Part shown: positions 3,620-5,493 of the stretch, piece after piece | Layout of the letters: each line of letters starts with the position of its first letter | How positions within the stretch are numbered: position 1 is the first letter of the stretch | Source: CAYMST01 sp964393115 | Lineage (GTDB): Bacteria; Bacteroidota; Bacteroidia; Cytophagales; Cyclobacteriaceae | DNA length: 5,493 nt | NCBI GenBank assembly: GCA_964393115.1 | Contig: CAYMST010000307.1 | Location: forward strand, 1-5,493 | Direction of reading: 5' to 3' | Position numbers and translations under genes: made by a program | The notes under the pieces: model-generated | The model's database searches: none | Seen by the model: the letters and a program-made list of their open reading frames with translations, nothing else | Told to the model about the DNA's origin: nothing

Positions 3620-5493
3620 TTATCGTATTGAAATCCTTTTGGTCAATTGATCCTTGCCGTTGTCAAAAGTTATGACGTACAAGCCTTTACTGAATTTCGA
3701 CAAGTTCAATTGTTGAGTATGGTTTAGCCTCCCTCGCTTCATGAGCTTCCCTTCCATTGATAATATCCTATAGCGACTGTTGGCCCAATTTTCTTCTGAA
3801 AAATTTACGGACAGATCACAATCTGAGGAGGTACAAGGTACCGGTGATATGGATACACCATGATTATTGGGTTGTTGTGATGGTGCTTCACTAGTTTCTG
3901 CAAGCCGAAACCCCGGATCTATTATCCCGTTGACAAAATATTCGTTGTTTTCAAAAACTTCAGCTTCCAAATCTTCCTCTCCCAATACTGGCTTCCAGGT
4001 TCTGAGGTCATTTGACCCTGAAAGTACTAAACCTGATGGAGCATATTTCTTAGCGGGCACCTTCACGAATAAGCCATCGGGTATCACCGCGTTTTCACCT
4101 TTTAAGTCGATAATTATCGAAGCGGGGAGATTATCCGCAATTTTCCATGCTCCTGTGTTCGTCTTTCCGTCAAATGCCAGCCAGGCATTTTTTTGATCGA
4201 AACTACTGATCACATCATCTTTTGTTTCGTTGGTAATGGGATCGACTGGGATATTTTCAGGAGAAAAGTCATGAGCGAAGTTGTCGAAATGCTTAAAGTG
4301 CATTTCGCTTATCCTCACTTCTTTGTCTACCGCTCCCAGTACATCAACTTTCCAGTATCGGTATCGCCTCACCTCAGGAGGACAAGGAATCACCCTTACT
4401 TTAGTTCTTATACCGCTTCCGTGTTTAGATCTGTTTCCCGCTTTGTCTTCGGCAAATACTCGAAAAGCGTACGTTCGGTTACAGTCTAACCCTTCAAGAC
4501 GAATGGTCGTATCGGAGGTAGAGCCGAGTACCTCGTTAGATCTCGTGGCCACAATAATATATTTCTCTACCCCTATATTGTCGGTAGCCGGTTCCCAGGA
4601 GAAAGAAAAGAATGTGTGTCCATTCTCATGATTTCCAAACCCTCTTGGGTTGGTTGGCCGCTCAGTGTCTTCTGTTCCGCAGGGTAGCGTTTCTCCCGAT
4701 GCCATTTCGGATCTACGAGAGACATTATTGGCAACATCTCGCGCAACGAGCCTAAAAGAATGCGCGTGTGCGCAATTGAGATCTCTATAGATATGCGAGT
4801 TGCCTGTCACCGTTCTTGAGATTGAGGAATTGCCCTTGTATAGTTCATAGGAAGCGATACCTACATTATCGCTACTGCTATCCCATGATATCTTTACAGC
4901 ACCTCTGGCATACGGCTCAACCTTGATATTGGTAGGGATTGAAGGTTTTTGAAAATCCAGCTCAGGAGAGGGGATCAAATTGTCAAGCTCAAAACGGCCC
5001 ATTTTTCCCATGTAGCTGCTTTTCGTGAGTCCACTTTCTTTATGCACTAACGCCCAGTGAACATTATCGTTGGACCCCATCACTCTAAATGCCGAAGGAC
5101 CTCTGTTTTCTCCTGTGACGTTGATGATTAGCGCTGCAGGAATTACAGGGTCTATCATATCAATTCTAATAGAGGATGGGAAATTGTATTCTACTTTCCA
5201 GGCACCAGTGCCAACCGTACCGTCAAACGCTTTCCAGTCTGTCGGGTTATTGTCTTGCGTATGAACACGTATTTGCGTTTTCGAACTAACCGGAACCTTT
5301 GGAAATATTTGTCCTTCTGACTTAAAGGAGATTTCGGATATACGAACCTCCTTACCCACCGTTCCATCGACGATTAGCTTGAGGTAGCGGTATTCGGATG
5401 GCACAAGATTACTGTTGGCAAATACTTTCAAGCCACTTTGTGTAGCAAAAACAATAAATAAAACAGTCAATACCTTAAGGTATTTTGTACATA
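3620..5493 (-). CDS. Secreted T9SS cargo: discoidin-like / FN3 / FN3 / discoidin-like / sorting domain (5' end cut by window edge)
   Basis: The frame runs from the right edge to a TAA at 3622-3620. The only in-window start is a TTG at 5470, but codons upstream of it (C-T-K-Y-L-K-V) complete the signal peptide, so the real start is probably just outside. Numbering from that TTG (616 residues): a hydrophobic signal core to about 18; a discoidin-like (F5/8 C-type) domain at 27-165; FN3 at 175-262; FN3 at 270-358; a second discoidin-like domain at 368-522; a linker; and a type IX secretion C-terminal domain at 538-616 (VSISPVP, then GKLMKRGRL, then FSKGLYVITF and a basic tail). The two outer domains share YRYxK, KEVRISE, AFDG, TGAWK and GSND. 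Each FN3 has SWxxxxDNxGxxxY and a Cys pair (233/264, 330/363) that may form a disulfide. Such proteins cross the outer membrane by T9SS and usually bind glycans or surfaces. No catalytic domain is seen, so adhesion or carbohydrate binding is inferred. Confidence 0.88.
   Translation of the reverse strand, partial: CTKYLKVLTVLFIVFATQSGLKVFANSNLVPSEYRYLKLIVDGTVGKEVRISEISFKSEGQIFPKVPVSSKTQIRVHTQDNNPTDWKAFDGTVGTGAWKVEYNFPSSIRIDMIDPVIPAALIINVTGENRGPSAFRVMGSNDNVHWALVHKESGLTKSSYMGKMGRFELDNLIPSPELDFQKPSIPTNIKVEPYARGAVKISWDSSSDNVGIASYELYKGNSSISRTVTGNSHIYRDLNCAHAHSFRLVARDVANNVSRRSEMASGETLPCGTEDTERPTNPRGFGNHENGHTFFSFSWEPATDNIGVEKYIIVATRSNEVLGSTSDTTIRLEGLDCNRTYAFRVFAEDKAGNRSKHGSGIRTKVRVIPCPPEVRRYRYWKVDVLGAVDKEVRISEMHFKHFDNFAHDFSPENIPVDPITNETKDDVISSFDQKNAWLAFDGKTNTGAWKIADNLPASIIIDLKGENAVIPDGLFVKVPAKKYAPSGLVLSGSNDLRTWKPVLGEEDLEAEVFENNEYFVNGIIDPGFRLAETSEAPSQQPNNHGVSISPVPCTSSDCDLSVNFSEENWANSRYRILSMEGKLMKRGRLNHTQQLNLSKFSKGLYVITFDNGKDQLTKRISIR

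Noticed and set aside
3867..4631. Plus-strand open frames of 98-116 codons opposite the secreted protein
   Set aside because: They lie antisense to a well-supported coding region, overlap each other in different frames and show no family features. They are shadows. The same holds for the frames at 5070-5264 (plus) and 1686-1868 (minus).

Overview
The window looks like chromosomal DNA from a member of the Bacteroidota, probably a marine or soil Cytophagales- or Flavobacteriia-like organism. The evidence is a type IX secretion (T9SS) C-terminal sorting domain, a DUF1573 protein with its SCGCT motif, a lipoprotein family typical of this phylum, AT-rich coding sequence, start codons without Shine-Dalgarno sequences, and promoter-like TTG...TAnnTTTG pairs. 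No rRNA, tRNA, CRISPR array or recognisable transposase gene is visible.

Layout. Positions 1-222 (minus strand) hold the first ~54 codons of a cation:proton antiporter-like membrane protein. The family resemblance stops abruptly at about position 60, where the DNA becomes GC-rich. A 352-base divergent intergenic region (223-574) carries good promoter candidates for both directions. Positions 575-1422 are a two-gene operon with overlapping stop and start codons: a small helical lipoprotein, then an exported DUF1573 protein. It is closed by a very strong hairpin terminator (1447-1499). Positions 1614-2345 encode an Anbu-type (HslV-related) proteasome-like peptidase whose second residue is the expected catalytic Thr. 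Positions 2483-3205 encode an unrecognised exported protein with two C-terminal glycine-rich membrane segments.

The 414-base gap between convergent genes (3206-3619) contains the most unusual object in the window. It is a 168-base imperfect palindrome with 20-base perfect terminal inverted repeats (3404-3423 / 3544-3563), and a short near-identical direct repeat lies on either side of it. It looks like a non-coding MITE-like or palindromic interspersed element. Positions 3620-5493 (minus strand) are a large secreted protein, cut by the right edge, with the order discoidin-like, FN3, FN3, discoidin-like, T9SS sorting domain.

How the genes work together. Nothing here forms one obvious multi-gene system. 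The lipoprotein and DUF1573 protein are co-transcribed envelope proteins. The Anbu gene stands alone behind its own leader. The large adhesin-like protein is a surface or secreted T9SS cargo. I do not see a convincing new defence or biosynthetic system. The best leads are the palindromic element, the junction at the left edge, the orphan Anbu gene, and a possible shared operator half-site.
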